Positions 18,411 through 44,406 are shown, counted from the stretch's first letter. The stretch: 64,000 nucleotides of DNA from Falsiroseomonas ponticola (GCF_016805305.1 NZ_JAERQN010000004.1:434001-498000); one strand, 5' to 3'. Made by a program: numbers and translations. Notes: generated by a model not told the origin, from the sequence alone.

Positions 18411-21400
18411 GCGGCATCGCCATCATCGGCATGGCCGGCCGCTTCCCCGGCGCGCCGGACCTGCACGCCCTCTGGTCGCTGCTCGCGAACGGGCGCGAAG
18501 GCATCACGCGCCTCGACCGCGCGACGCTACTGGGCGAGGGCGTGCCCGCGGCCGCGATCGACGATCCCCGCTACGTCCCCGCCGCCGCGGTGCTGAACGG
18601 CATCGACCGCTTCGACGCCGGCTTCTGGGGCATGGCCCCGCATGAGGCCGCGCTGATGGACCCGCAGCAGCGCGTGCTGCTGGAGACCGCCTGGCATGCG
18701 CTGGAGGATGCGCATTGCGATCCCCGCCGCACCGAGGGCCAGGTCGGCGTCTTCGTCGGCAGTGCCATCAGCACCTACCTGCTGTTCCGCCTGCGCGGCC
18801 AGATCGAGGGCCCGAGCCGCGCGGGCCAGCTCCTCGCCATGGCGGGGAACGACAAGGATTACGCGGCGACGCAGCTCGCCTACCGGCTCGATCTCAAGGG
18901 CCCGGCCATCGCGGTGCAGACCGCCTGCTCCTCCTCCCTCGTCGCCGTGCACCTGGCCTGCCAGAGCCTGCTGTCCGGCGAATGCGACGTCGCCATCGCG
19001 GGCGGCGTCAGCATCCGCGTGCCGCATCGCGTCGGCTACCGGCATGAGGAAGGCGGCATGCTCTCGCCGGACGGGCATTGCCGGAGCTTCGCGGAAGGCG
19101 CGGCCGGCACCGTCTTCGGCAGCGGCTGCGGCCTGGTGGTCCTCAAGCGCGCGGAGGATGCGGGGCGCGACCGCGTGCGCGCGATCATCCTCGGCACCGC
19201 CGTCAACAACGATGGCAGCCAGAAGGTCGGCTTCGCCGCGCCGAGCCAGGACCGCCAGGCCGCCGTGATCGCGGAGGCGATGGGCGTCGCCGGCATCACG
19301 CCCGCCGAGATCGGGCATGTGGAGGGCCATGGCACCGGCACGCCGCTCGGCGACCCGATCGAGGTCGCGGCGCTCGCCGCCGCCTTCCGCGGTACGGCGC
19401 CGGGCAGCGTCGCGCTCGGCAGCCTGAAGAGCGCGATCGGGCACACGGAGACGGCGGCCGGCGTCGCGGGGCTGATCAAGACCGTGCTGATGCTGGAACA
19501 GGGCGTCATCGCGCCGACGCTGCACGCGGCCGAACCCTCCCGCCGCATCGACTGGTCGCAGACGCCCTTCCGCCTGGCGACCGAGGCGCGGCCCTGGACG
19601 GAGCGCCGCATCGGCGGTGTCAGCTCCTTCGGCATCGGCGGCACCAATGCCCATGCGGTGGTCGCCGCGGCACCGGCTCGTGGCGCCATCGCGCGCCAGG
19701 CCCGGCCGCGCCTGGTGATCACCGCGAAGGACCCGGCAGCGCTGGCGGCACTGCGCGCCGCCTATGCCACGCGCCTCGCGGAACCGGGCGCCGATTTCGC
19801 CGCCATCGCCGCCGCCGCCAGCCGCCGCCCACGCCTGCCACTCGCGCTGGTCGCCGACAGCGCGGCGGCGCTGGCGACCGCAACCCCCACCAGCGACCTG
19901 CCGCCGGAAGCCCCGCCGGAGCCGGGCCTGCCGGCGGACCTGCCCGCCTATCCCTTCCAGCGCCGCCGTCACTGGGCCGCGACGCCGCGCCTCGGCAATC
20001 CCATCGCCCTGCCTTCCGGGGAGACGCTGCGCCTCGCCACGCCGGAGCCCTGGCTGCGCGACCATGTCGTGGACGGCGTCGCCCTGCTGCCCGGCGCCTG
20101 GCACCTCGCCTTGCTGGCGGAAGCCGGCGCCGCCACCCTCGCCGACCTCGCCTTCACCGCGCCCCTGCCGCTCGACGCCGCCGGCGCGATCCAGCTCTGG
20201 CAGGACCAGGCCGGGCGCTTCCGCGTGATGGCGGAGGCCGAGGGCGGCTGGCGCCAGATCGCGGAGGCGCATGCCGGCGCGCCGGCCCATCCCGCCACGG
20301 CCTTCGACATCACGCCCGCCGACATGATCGAGGGCGAGGCCTGGGCCGAGACCCTGGCCGAGGCCGGCCTCGCCTTCGGCCCCACCTTCCGCCGCATCAC
20401 CCACCTCGGCCGCAGTGCCGATGGCGTCGTCGCGGAGATCGCCGAGGACAGCGAGGAGGTCGCGATCCTCGATGCCGGCCTGCAGGCGCTGGGGGCCGCG
20501 GTGCGCGACGCCAGCCTCGGCTTCCGCCCCGCCGCCATCGCGCGCTTCGCCCTCCATGCGCCCGTCGCCGCCTGCCGCCGCATCGTCGCGCGGCTGACCG
20601 AGGATGGCGCGGAGACGAAGACCGGCGACATCCTCTGGCTCGACACCGCCGGCGCCGTGCTGGCGGAAGCACGCGGCGTCGCCTGCCGGCGGGCGCGCGG
20701 CGCCACCTCGAACCTTCTCTTCACGCTGGGCTGGCGCCCCGCCACGGATCCGGCGCTCACCGCGCCGCATGAGGCGCTGGAGCGCTTCGCCCAGATCTTC
20801 GCCCGGGATGCGCTGGCCGCCGTCCCGAACCCCGCGCGCCCCGCGCTGCGCGCCCTGCTGGCGCCGCATGCCGCCGCGGCCGATGCCGGGGACGCGGCAG
20901 CCGGCTGCGCCGCCCTCGCCCGGCAATTCCCGGCGCAGGCGGCGGAGATCGAGCTCGTCGCCCGCTGCGGCGCGGCGCTGCCGGCGGTGCTAGCTGGCCA
21001 GCGCGATCCGCTGGACCTGCTCTTCGGCGATGGCAGGCCCGATGGCGCCTATCGCGGCAGCCCCCTCGCCCGCCACCTGAACGGCGTGGCCGCCGCCATC
21101 GCCAAGGGCGCGCGCCGCGTGATCGAGATCGGCGGCGGCACCGGCGCCACCACCGCCGCGCTGCGCGCCGCCCTGCCCGGCGCGCGCTACCTCTTCACCG
21201 ATATCGGCACCGGCTTCCTCGATGCCGCTGCCCGCCGCCTCGGCGTCGAGACCGCGCGGCTCGATATCGCCGCCGATCCCGCGGCGCAGGGGATCGAGAC
21301 CGGCGCGCATGACCTCGTCGTCGCCGCCAATGTCCTGCACGCCACGCCCGATCTGCGCGCCGCCATCCGCCACGCCGTGGCGCTGCTGGCGCCTGGCGGA

Positions 21401-24060
21401 AGGCTGCTGCTGGTGGAGGGCACGGGCCCGCTCGCGCGGCTCGACATTACCTTCGGGCTGACGGAGGGCTGGACGACGCGGAGCGACCACGAGCTGCGCC
21501 CCGACCATCCGCTGATCCCCGCCGATCGCTGGTGCGACCTGCTGCGGGAAGCCGGCCTCGACAGCCCGACCGTGGTGGCCGAGGCCGGCGGCCAGGTCGT
21601 CATCACCGCGACGCGCGCCGCCCTGCCCTGGGTTACCCTGGCGCCCGGCGCCGCGCTGCCCGCCACACCCATCGCCGGCGCCATCGTCGAGGCGCCCGTG
21701 GCGCCCGAAGCCCTGGTCGCCCTCGCCGATGCCCTGGCAGCAAGGTCGAAGTCGCCGCGCCTGCTTCTGGCGACGCGCGGGGCCGAGGCCGTGGCGCCCG
21801 GCGAAATCCCCGATCCCGATGCCGCCGCCCTTGGCGGCCTGTTGCGCACGCTGGCCCGCGAATATCCGGGCCTCGCCGCCCGCGCCGTCGATCTGGACGG
21901 CACCGGCGACGCAGCCGCGCTGGCCATCGAGGCCGCGCTCCGGGACGGCGAGGACCGCGTCGCCTGGCGCCAGGGCCAGCGCCATCTTGCGCGTCTCTCG
22001 CGCGCATATCCCGCCGCGCTGCCGGGCCCGGCAATCCTCACGCCCGCGCTCCACCTCGCGCCGCGCGACCCGCCCCGCCCCGGCCCGGGTGAGGTGCTCG
22101 TCCGCGTCCGCGCCGCCGGGCTCAACTTCAAGGATGCGCTGACCGCCGCCGGCCATGTCCCGGCAATCGGCCCCGGCCTCGGCGGCGAGGCATCGGGTGA
22201 GGTCATGGCGCTCGGCGAGGGCGTCACCGGCCTGCGCGAGGGCGATGCGGTCCTCGCCGTCGCGCCCGGCGCGCTGGCCACGCATCTCGTCGCCGATGCG
22301 CGGCTGGTGCTGCCCCTCCCGCGCGCACTGTCCTTCACCGCCGCCGCAGCCCTGCCCATCGCCGGCGTCACCGCCTGGCATGCGCTGCGCCACCTGGCGC
22401 CGCTCCGCCCGGGCATGCGCGTGCTGGTCCATGCCGCGACGGGTGGCGTCGGCAGCATCGCGCTCCGCCTCGCCCGCGCCGCCGGCGCCACCATCATCGC
22501 CACCGCCGGCAGCGAGGCGCGTCGCGCCGCCCTGCGCGCCGAGGGCATCGCGGAGGTGCTGGATTCCCGCGGCGCCGGCCTTGCCACCACCGCGCCGCTC
22601 GACGTCGTGCTCGGCGCCCTGCCCGCGGCCCTTCGCGACGCCGCGCTGGACCGGCTGCGCCCCGGCGGGACCTATATCGAGATCGGTCGCCTCGGCATCG
22701 CGAGCCCCGCCGAGATCGCCGCACGCCGCCCCGACATCGCCTGTCACGTCGTGGCGCTGGACCAGGTGGAGGCACCGGTCTTCGCCGCCCTGCTGCGCGA
22801 ATTGCTGGCCGCCGTCGCGGCCGATCCGTCGCTGCTGCCACCGGTCACGGCCCTGCCGCTCTCCGCCGCGCCGGCCGCGCTGCAATCCATGCTGCGGGCG
22901 GAGCATCGCGGCAAGCTCGTCGCCATCCCGGACCTGCCGCGCGCCATCCGCGGGGATCGCAGCTACCTCGTCACCGGCGCGGGCGGCGGTCTCGGCCTGG
23001 CCATCGTCGCCTGGCTCCGCGCCCGCGGGGCCGGCGGCGTGCTGCGCGTGGCGCGGCGGGGTGATCCCGCGCCCGACCTCGTGCCGGGCGACGTGACCGA
23101 TGCCGCGGCGCTGGCCGCCGTCACGGCGCGGGCCGCCAGCCTCGGCCTGCCGCCCATCGGCGGCGTGATCCATGCGGCGGGGCTGCTGGAGGATGGGCTG
23201 GCCGCGCGCCTCCCCCCCGGCGCCTTCGATCGCGTCGCGGCGCCGAAGCGCGGCGGGCTCACCGCCATCCTCGCGGAATGGCCGCATCTCGACCTGCTCA
23301 TCGGCTTCTCCTCCGCCGGCGCGCTGTTCGGCTCCGCCGGCCAGGCCGCGCATACCGCCGCCAGCGCCGGGCTCGATGCCGCGCTGCGCGAAGCGGCGGC
23401 GGACGGCATCAATGCGGTCGCCGTGGATTGGGGCGCCTGGCGCGGCATCGGCGCGGCGGCGGAGCGCGGCGTGGACGTCACCGCCGCCGGCATGGGCGAT
23501 TTCAGCGCGGCCGAAGCCTTCGACTCCCTCGACCAGATCCTGGCGCTGTCGCTCCCCCAGGCCGCCGTGCTGCCGCTGCGGGAGGATGCGCTGCGGGAGG
23601 CCGGCGCGCCGCCCCTGCTGCGGGACCTGCTCGACACGCCCGTGGCGCCGCCGCCGCCTGCGCCCGAACCCTCTTGCCCGGACATGCCGCCGGAGGATCG
23701 CCGCGCCTGGCTGCGGGACCGCATCGCCGCCGAATGCGCCGGGCTCCTCTCCCTCCCCGGCCCGATCGATCCCAGGCGGCCCCTGCAGGAATACGGCCTC
23801 GACAGCCTCGGCTCGCTCGAACTCCGCAACCGCCTGTCCCGCCTGGCCGGCGCCGCCCTGCCCGCCACGCTGCTCTTCAACCACCCGAGCATCGCCGCCA
23901 TCGCCGAGCATCTCGCCGTCACGCATTTCGGCATGGCCGCGGAAGCCGCGCCCGCGAAGCCCGACGCGGTCGAGACGCCGGATGACCTGACGCAAGCCTC
24001 CGACGAGGAACTCGACGCCGCGCTGGCCGGCTTCGCCGCCCTGCTGGGGGAGGAGGCGCG

Positions 24061-24064
<4 letters not shown>
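18407..24064 (+). CDS. Modular PKS: KS-DH-MT-ER-KR-ACP (AT-less)
   Basis: A protein of 1885 residues; the ATG overlaps the NRPS stop and no N-terminal docking coil is present. The KS (about 2-420) has the look of those that follow NRPS modules (QTACSSSL, GTAVNNDGSQKVGF). A shortened KS-AT linker joins directly to the post-AT linker (YPFQRRRHW), so the AT is cleanly missing. DH is at about 528-761 (DHVVDGVALLPG; second-half Asp in AILDAGLQ). A C-methyltransferase follows (about 844-1068, EIGGGTGA, NVLHAT), then ER (about 1209-1509, HAATGGVG) and KR (about 1519-1698, with His and Ser replacing Tyr and Asn in QAAHTAASAG). The ACP is at about 1761-1841 (GLDSLGSLE). If every domain works the unit would be a fully reduced, alpha-methylated C2 extension of the aminoacyl chain. 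The tail DEELDAALAGF looks like a C-terminal docking peptide. Confidence 0.92.
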
Positions 24065-39479
<15,415 letters not shown>

Positions 39480-39493
<14 letters not shown>

Positions 39494-39959
39494 GCTTTCC
39501 CTGGACAGCCTCGGCCGCCTGCTCGGCATGCTGGCCAGCCGGCCGGGGCCGCTGCCGAAGTACCGCTACGCCTCCGCCGGCACGCTCTACCCCGTGCAGG
39601 CCTACCTGTCCCTGCCCGCGCCCGGCCTGCCTGGCCTGGCCCCCGGCTGCCACTACCATGACCCGGAAGCCCATGCGCTGGCCCCCGTCTCCGGCCGGCC
39701 GGCGGATGCGGTGCCGCTCCTGTTGCTGGTCGCGCAGATGGCCGCGATCGAACCCGTCTATGGCGCCCTGTCGGAGGATTTCTGCATGCTGGAAGCGGGA
39801 TACATGAGCGCCGCGCTGGAGGATGCCGCCGCCGAGGCGGGCCTGGCCCTCGTCGATGCCGGCGACCCCGCCGGATGGGACCGCGCCCTGCTCGATGCCG
39901 CGCTGGCGCTGGAGCCGACGCACAAGCCGCTGCTCGCGCTGCGGGTCGCCGCGGCATGA
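39480..39959 (+). CDS. Stand-alone FMN-oxidase core, probable partner of the broken oxidase inserts
   Basis: A protein of 159 residues. Its ATG lies 14 bases inside the preceding PKS and its stop overlaps the next ATG, so it is translationally coupled on both sides. Residues 27-40 (KYRYASAGTLYPVQ) are the signature flavin-binding stretch of thiazoline/oxazoline oxidases of the nitroreductase fold (EpoB Ox, BlmIII, TubD type). They are followed by a PGCHYHDPEAHAL segment and LEAGYM, also typical. The N-terminal RRSYRRF stretch that contributes phosphate-binding arginines in full-length domains is absent, as is GLCPIG near the end. Full oxidase domains are about 250 residues, so this is a deliberate-looking partial. 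The two A domains at 14691 and 47675 hold inserts with the opposite pattern. I infer that it oxidises thiazoline to thiazole together with them; family membership is firm, the complementation is a hypothesis. Confidence 0.75.
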
Positions 39960-40852
39960 GCACCAGCATCCCGGCCCGCGGCAAGCTGCGGGAGGCGCTC
40001 GACTACCTCCTCTGGTTCTACACGCCCTTCAAGCGCATGAGCGCGCGGGACATCTACGAACTCGTCTCCACCCATTCCTTCAGCAAGCGCGGCCTCTACC
40101 TCAACCTCGGCTACTGGCGCGACGCGACCACGATCGACGAGGCCTGCGAGGCCATGGCGATGCTGGTGGCGGAAAGCGCCGGCGTCGGGCCGGGGATGGA
40201 TGTGGTCGATGTCGGCTTCGGCTTCGCCGACCAGGACATGCTCTGGATGCAGCGCCTGGCGCCGCGCTCCATCACCGGCCTCAACGTCACGACATCGCAG
40301 GTGCTCACGGGGCAGAAGCGCGTGGCGGAAGCCGGCATGGCGGACCGCATCACGCTGCTGGAAGCCTCCGCCACCGCCATGCCGCTGCCCGATGCCAGCG
40401 CGGATGCGGTGCTCGGCGTCGAATGCGCCTTCCACTTCGACACGCGGGAGCAGTTCTTCGGGGAGGCGATGCGCGTGCTGCGCCCGGGCGGGCGGCTCTC
40501 GCTGGCCGATGTCATCCGCAACGACCCGGAGCCCGGCGCCTTCGGCCGCCGCGTGCAGGACTTCAACTGGAACTTCTTCATGCAGAAATACGCGGTGCCG
40601 CAAGCCAATGCCGATGACCGCGCCAGCTACGCCGCCAAGCTGCGGCAGGCCGGCTTCGTGGATGTCGAGGTCCGCTCCATCCGGCATGAGGTCTATCCCG
40701 GCCTGCACCGCTTCATGGCGACGGACCCCGAGATGCTGCAGCGCTTCCACCCCATCGCGCGCATGCCCTACAAGCTCTCGCTGCGCTTCAGCCATGAGAA
40801 GGTCTACAACGCCTACGATTATGTGCTGGCCACGGCGCGCAAGCCGGGCTGA
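39956..40852 (+). CDS. Class I SAM-dependent methyltransferase
   Basis: A protein of 298 residues; the ATG at 39956 overlaps the upstream stop (ATGA). The fold is that of small-molecule methyltransferases: motif I VVDVGFGFADQDM, then GLNVTTSQV (motif II region), DRITLLEASATAMPLPDAS, and the post-motif LRPGGRLSLADV. It resembles O-methyltransferases of polyketide clusters of the sterol/ubiquinone-MT type, but the target atom cannot be read from sequence. The position, directly after the small oxidase and at the end of a coupled run of seven synthase genes, makes it a likely tailoring enzyme. The stop lies 3 bases from the stop of the opposing MBOAT gene, so there is no room for a conventional terminator between them. 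Confidence 0.85.
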   Translation: MSTSIPARGKLREALDYLLWFYTPFKRMSARDIYELVSTHSFSKRGLYLNLGYWRDATTIDEACEAMAMLVAESAGVGPGMDVVDVGFGFADQDMLWMQRLAPRSITGLNVTTSQVLTGQKRVAEAGMADRITLLEASATAMPLPDASADAVLGVECAFHFDTREQFFGEAMRVLRPGGRLSLADVIRNDPEPGAFGRRVQDFNWNFFMQKYAVPQANADDRASYAAKLRQAGFVDVEVRSIRHEVYPGLHRFMATDPEMLQRFHPIARMPYKLSLRFSHEKVYNAYDYVLATARKPG

Positions 40853-40855
40853 GCG

Positions 40856-42145
40856 TCAGAAGAACTGGTAGAGCAGCGGCGGCGGCGCGAGGCCGAGGGC
40901 CAGCGCCGCCGCGAGCAGCACCAGCTGCGCGATCGCGACACCGCCGCGATGCGCCTCCATCCAGTTCGTGGCCGGATCGGCGGCCAGGCGCCCCGCCGGC
41001 AGCGCCACCGCCAGCACCGCCGCCACGATCAGCCCCGCGGGCAGGATCGCGACCGACACCGCCGCGACTGGCAGCCAGAGAACCATCAGCGCCATCACGA
41101 AGGTGCCCACCCCGCCGACCGCCGAGGCCAGCGCATAGTCCCGCCGCCGCTTCAGGCTCGCATAGCCCGCCTTGCCCAGCCGCCGCGCGAGCAGCGTCTG
41201 CGCCACCTTGTTCACCCCCGCCGCGACGCCGAGCAGCAGGCCGTAGAGCGCGAAGCGCCACCCGATGCCGTGCCACAGCCCCATCAGCAGGAAGGTGCCG
41301 GCATAGGCGACGGCGCCCAGCCAATGCGCCTGCTTCGTCGCGCCCGTCGTCGCCAGCAATCCCTTCAGCAGCGGGTTGAAGACATACAGCCGGAACCAGT
41401 CGGAGAGGCTGATATGCCAGCGCGACCACACCGCCAGCATGTTCTCCGCCGCCCAGGGCCGGTCGAAATTCTCCGGCAGCCGCACGCCCATCAGCGCGGC
41501 GAGCGAGACGGCGAGGCGCGAATAGCCCGCGAAGCTGATCCAGAGCCACGTCGCGAAAGCCAGCGCCGCCACCGCCAGCCCGAATGCGCCGGGCGCGGCC
41601 AGCCCTTGCCGGAACACCCACCACGGCCCCGCCGCCAGCACCACCACCCCGAACAACCCGCCGACCACGCCCGCCCCGTGCCGCCGCCAGTCCTCCCGCG
41701 AAGGCCATGCCGCCGGCGCCGCCAGATCCTCGAGGAAATCCTGCGCGCGTCCGATCGGCCCGGCCAGCAGGCTCGGCGGGAACAGCAGCCAGGCGAGCAG
41801 CGGCAGCGGCGGCGCATCGGCCGGCGCCTCGCCCTCCGCCGCATCGACCAGCAGCTGGATCAGCCGGAACATGACGTAGGACAGCCCGATACTGCCGCCG
41901 AGCCCGATCGGCGGCAGCAGCCCCAGCGCGGGCAACCCCTCCCGCACCAGCAGGAACAGCCCGACCAGCGCCGCGATCGCCGCCGGCAGCAGCCGGGGCC
42001 GTGCCGCCACGGGCCGCAGCATCGCGCATCCCGCCAGCGCCATGGCCGGCACGGGCAGCATCGCCGCCGGCGTCGGCGCCAGCCAGGCCACCAGCGCCAG
42101 CCCGCCCGCGACGAAGGCGCCGGCCCGCGCGCGGCGTGCCAGCAC
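40856..42145 (-). CDS. MBOAT-family O-acyltransferase
   Basis: About 429 residues from a GTG at 42145, many in hydrophobic segments. The conserved MBOAT signature is present (LMGLWHGIGWRFALYG with the catalytic His), together with SLSDWFRLYVFNPLLKG and the upstream LLAGPIGRAQDF stretch seen in DltB/AlgI-type proteins. It should sit in the membrane and move an acyl group onto a hydroxyl. In this cluster it may acylate the polyketide or an intermediate (inference). The same frame is open and membrane-like upstream of 42145 (WDLVSPVFLLIAAALVL) back to the radical SAM stop, but it has no ATG, GTG or TTG there. A CTG start near 42202 or 42214, overlapping the upstream gene's end, is possible. It is the last gene of the minus-strand operon with the radical SAM and MaoC genes. 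Confidence 0.82.
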   Translation of the reverse strand: MLARRARAGAFVAGGLALVAWLAPTPAAMLPVPAMALAGCAMLRPVAARPRLLPAAIAALVGLFLLVREGLPALGLLPPIGLGGSIGLSYVMFRLIQLLVDAAEGEAPADAPPLPLLAWLLFPPSLLAGPIGRAQDFLEDLAAPAAWPSREDWRRHGAGVVGGLFGVVVLAAGPWWVFRQGLAAPGAFGLAVAALAFATWLWISFAGYSRLAVSLAALMGVRLPENFDRPWAAENMLAVWSRWHISLSDWFRLYVFNPLLKGLLATTGATKQAHWLGAVAYAGTFLLMGLWHGIGWRFALYGLLLGVAAGVNKVAQTLLARRLGKAGYASLKRRRDYALASAVGGVGTFVMALMVLWLPVAAVSVAILPAGLIVAAVLAVALPAGRLAADPATNWMEAHRGGVAIAQLVLLAAALALGLAPPPLLYQFF

Positions 42146-42203
42146 CAGCGCCGCCGCGATCAGCAGGAATACCGGCGAGACGAGGTCCCAGGCCGGCGGC
42201 AGG

Positions 42204-43826
42204 TCACTCGGCAGCTTGGGTGAACTCCGCGGCCTCGGGCAGCGCCGCCAGGTTGCCCGCGGCCAGCTGGCGCTTCATCAGCGCGTTGATCTCCGCCTGC
42301 CACTGGCGGATCTGCGCGAAATCGTAGCCCTGGTCATAGAGGTACGCCATGTACCAGAGCGAGGTATCGGGATCGATATGCGTGCTCTCGATCGCCTGGA
42401 ACATCTCCAGCTTGATGCGCGACGCCTGCTCATGGCTCATCGTCGCATGCGACCATTTGTTGCCCATGCCGGTCAGGCCGTATTCCGCCCGCTTCTCATG
42501 CACCAGCGTGTGGGGCATGTAGTAGAATTCCTTCAGCGAGTAGAACCGCACGCCGTTGTCGCGGATGAAGTCGATATTCTCCTGGATAGTCCCGTCATCC
42601 TCGCCCGGGAAGCCAAGGACGAAGGCCGCGAGGTAGTCGATGTCGTGCTTGTTCAGCAGCTGCACGCCCTCGGCGAATTGCCGCGACGTCGCGCGCTTGT
42701 TCATGTTCCGCAGCACCTTGTCGCTGGCGGATTCGATGCCGAGGTAGACGCCCTTGCAGCCGCTGTCCTTCATCATGCGGACGACCTCGTCATCCACATA
42801 CTGCACCCGCAGGAAGGAGAACCATTCGAAGCGGTATTCCGCGAAGATCTTGATCAGCTCGCGGAAGCGGTGCGGCGGCACGTTGAAGGTATCGTCGATG
42901 AAGATGATGCGGTCGATGCTGCCGATGCGCATCAGGCTGTCGAGGTGGGCGCGCACATGGTCGGCCTCCACCGTCTGCCAGGGCCCGGCCGTGGTCGGGT
43001 AGGAACAGAAGGCGCAGGCGAAGGGGCAGCCGGAGGCCGTGCGGATCTGGATCGTCCGGTTCAGGAAGGGCAGGTGGTGCTGGTCCCAGGTCGGCGGGCA
43101 ATCCTTCAGCGACAGCAGCGGCTCGTTCCACACCTTCGGGCCCAGCTCGAAGCTCCCGCCCGCCAGCTTGCCGTCGATGCGCGCCAGGTTGCGCACCGCA
43201 TCGATGGCGGCGTTGCCGCGGCGCGCCGCCAGCAGGTCCCGCAGGTCCGTCTCCGAATTGAAGGCATGCAGCACGTAGCGGATGCCGTAGCGCCGCATCC
43301 GCTGCGCGAAGGCGGCGGGATCGCCGTTGATCGTCTCCGCATTCGCGAAGGCGCCGCCCAGCACGATGTCCATCTCCGGGTCCAGCGCGCGCAGCCGCTT
43401 GGCCACACCGCCGACCTCCTTCCAGGAGAGGTAGAAGGTGGAGGAGATGCCGACCAGCGGCGGCCGCCGGCAGTTGCGGTACGCCTCCTCGAACCAGTCC
43501 CATTCGCTGTCGAGGTTGTTGATGACGCGGACGCGGTAGCCGAACTGGGCGAGGTAGTTGATCAGGTGGACACCGGCCATGGAGGGCAGGTTCCAGATGT
43601 TCAGCATCTCCCGCCGCTGCGCCATGCTCCCCTGGTCGAAGTAGCGCCCATGCACACGCCGGTTGATGTAGTCGAGGTGCGAGCGGAACCGCCCCTCATG
43701 CAGCACCATCCGCGGATAGACCAGGTGCTTGTACAGGTCGCTTCGGTCCAGCGGCAGATTGCCGAAGCCCTCATAGTCCACGACGTTGGACTGCGTGACG
43801 AGGATGAGGTCCAGCTGGTCATCCAT
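42204..43826 (-). CDS. Radical SAM protein, PhpK-like (cobalamin-type)
   Basis: A protein of 540 residues. The radical SAM cluster motif is C267-x3-C271-x2-C274 (GCPFACAFCSYP). Downstream blocks FIDDTFNVPPHRF, GVYLGIESASD, RNMNKRAT, LGFPGE and WSHATM match the family of PhpK, the cobalamin-dependent P-methyltransferase of phosphinothricin-type pathways. The N-terminal 200 residues have the alternating pattern of a B12-binding Rossmann domain (LVTQSNVVDYE, GISSTFYLSW, IVLGGAF) but no DxHxxG motif. It may methylate an unactivated carbon or carry out another radical reaction on the polyketide; the substrate is unknown. The ATG at 43826 overlaps the MaoC stop (ATGGATGA), so the two are coupled. 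Confidence 0.8.
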   Translation of the reverse strand: MDDQLDLILVTQSNVVDYEGFGNLPLDRSDLYKHLVYPRMVLHEGRFRSHLDYINRRVHGRYFDQGSMAQRREMLNIWNLPSMAGVHLINYLAQFGYRVRVINNLDSEWDWFEEAYRNCRRPPLVGISSTFYLSWKEVGGVAKRLRALDPEMDIVLGGAFANAETINGDPAAFAQRMRRYGIRYVLHAFNSETDLRDLLAARRGNAAIDAVRNLARIDGKLAGGSFELGPKVWNEPLLSLKDCPPTWDQHHLPFLNRTIQIRTASGCPFACAFCSYPTTAGPWQTVEADHVRAHLDSLMRIGSIDRIIFIDDTFNVPPHRFRELIKIFAEYRFEWFSFLRVQYVDDEVVRMMKDSGCKGVYLGIESASDKVLRNMNKRATSRQFAEGVQLLNKHDIDYLAAFVLGFPGEDDGTIQENIDFIRDNGVRFYSLKEFYYMPHTLVHEKRAEYGLTGMGNKWSHATMSHEQASRIKLEMFQAIESTHIDPDTSLWYMAYLYDQGYDFAQIRQWQAEINALMKRQLAAGNLAALPEAAEFTQAAE

Positions 43827-44265
43827 GGGCCGCGACCTCCTGGGTGAAGCCGATTGTCGCCTTGCCGCGCGCCACCACCGCGCCTGCCTCGTCCCGCGCC
43901 TCGATCTTCAGCACGGCGGACCGCACGGCATCGGACACCTGGTCCACGACGCCCGCGATGGTCACCCTGGTGCCGGCGATGACCGGCGCGACGAAGGCCA
44001 TGTTCACCCCCAGCAGCAGAGCGTTCCGCCCCGGCAGGACCATGCCCACCAGCTGCGAGACATAGCCCACCAGCAGCGCCCCATGCGCGACACGGCCGGC
44101 GAACCCGCGGGATGTTGCGAAGGCGGCATCGATATGCAAGGGGCTGCGGTCGCCGGTGACCGCCGCGAAGCGATCGATGGCGTCCAAATCCATGAGACAG
44201 GTGATCTCCGCCCGGTGGCCGGGCGCCAGGTCCTGGAACTCCAGTCTCGACGCTTCCCCTGCCAC
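43819..44265 (-). CDS. MaoC-like (R)-specific enoyl hydratase/dehydratase
   Basis: About 148 residues from a GTG at 44265; another GTG at 44301 gives 160 residues and has AAGG five bases upstream, so the start is uncertain. The hotdog-fold hydratase motif is clear: FAAVTGDRSPLHIDAAFA with the catalytic Asp/His pair, then GFAGRVAHGALLVGYVSQL. Such enzymes interconvert 3-hydroxyacyl and 2-enoyl thioesters. In this setting it may act as a free-standing dehydratase for modules lacking a DH (for example the synthase at 5102) or prepare an acyl unit. It is the first gene of a minus-strand operon with the radical SAM and MBOAT genes and is divergent from fkbH. Confidence 0.82.
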   Translation of the reverse strand: MAGEASRLEFQDLAPGHRAEITCLMDLDAIDRFAAVTGDRSPLHIDAAFATSRGFAGRVAHGALLVGYVSQLVGMVLPGRNALLLGVNMAFVAPVIAGTRVTIAGVVDQVSDAVRSAVLKIEARDEAGAVVARGKATIGFTQEVAAHG

Positions 44266-44327
44266 GCGATGCCAGTCCCCAGCTTCAATTCCTTCTGCCA
44301 CGATGGCCTTGCGCCAATCAAGCGGAA

Positions 44328-44340
44328 CGCTTTGCAAGCG
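44328..44340. promoter_or_regulatory. Palindrome in the divergent maoC-fkbH intergenic region
   Basis: CGCTTTGCAAGCG is a perfect 5-bp inverted repeat around TGC, extended imperfectly to AACGC...GCGGTT. It lies in the 141-bp gap (44266-44406) between the two divergent operons and overlaps the putative -35 at 44332. It has the look of a LacI-type operator, but no such regulator gene is in the window. Confidence 0.3.
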
Positions 44341-44359
44341 GTTGCGGCGTGGATATCCT
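44332..44359 (+). promoter_or_regulatory. Putative sigma70 promoter for the fkbH operon
   Basis: TTGCAA (44332-44337) and TATCCT (44354-44359) are separated by 16 bases and lie 48 bases before the fkbH ATG. Both elements match the consensus at four of six bases. No good -10 was found for the opposite direction. Confidence 0.35.
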
Positions 44360-44406
44360 GTGCAGGCCGGGCAGCCGGTGCCAGGCAGGGGGATGGGCAC
44401 GCCAGG

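Noticed and set aside
43786..44406. N-terminal extension of the fkbH frame
   Set aside because: It overlaps maoC antisense and has no family similarity; FkbH-like sequence begins after the ATG at 44407.
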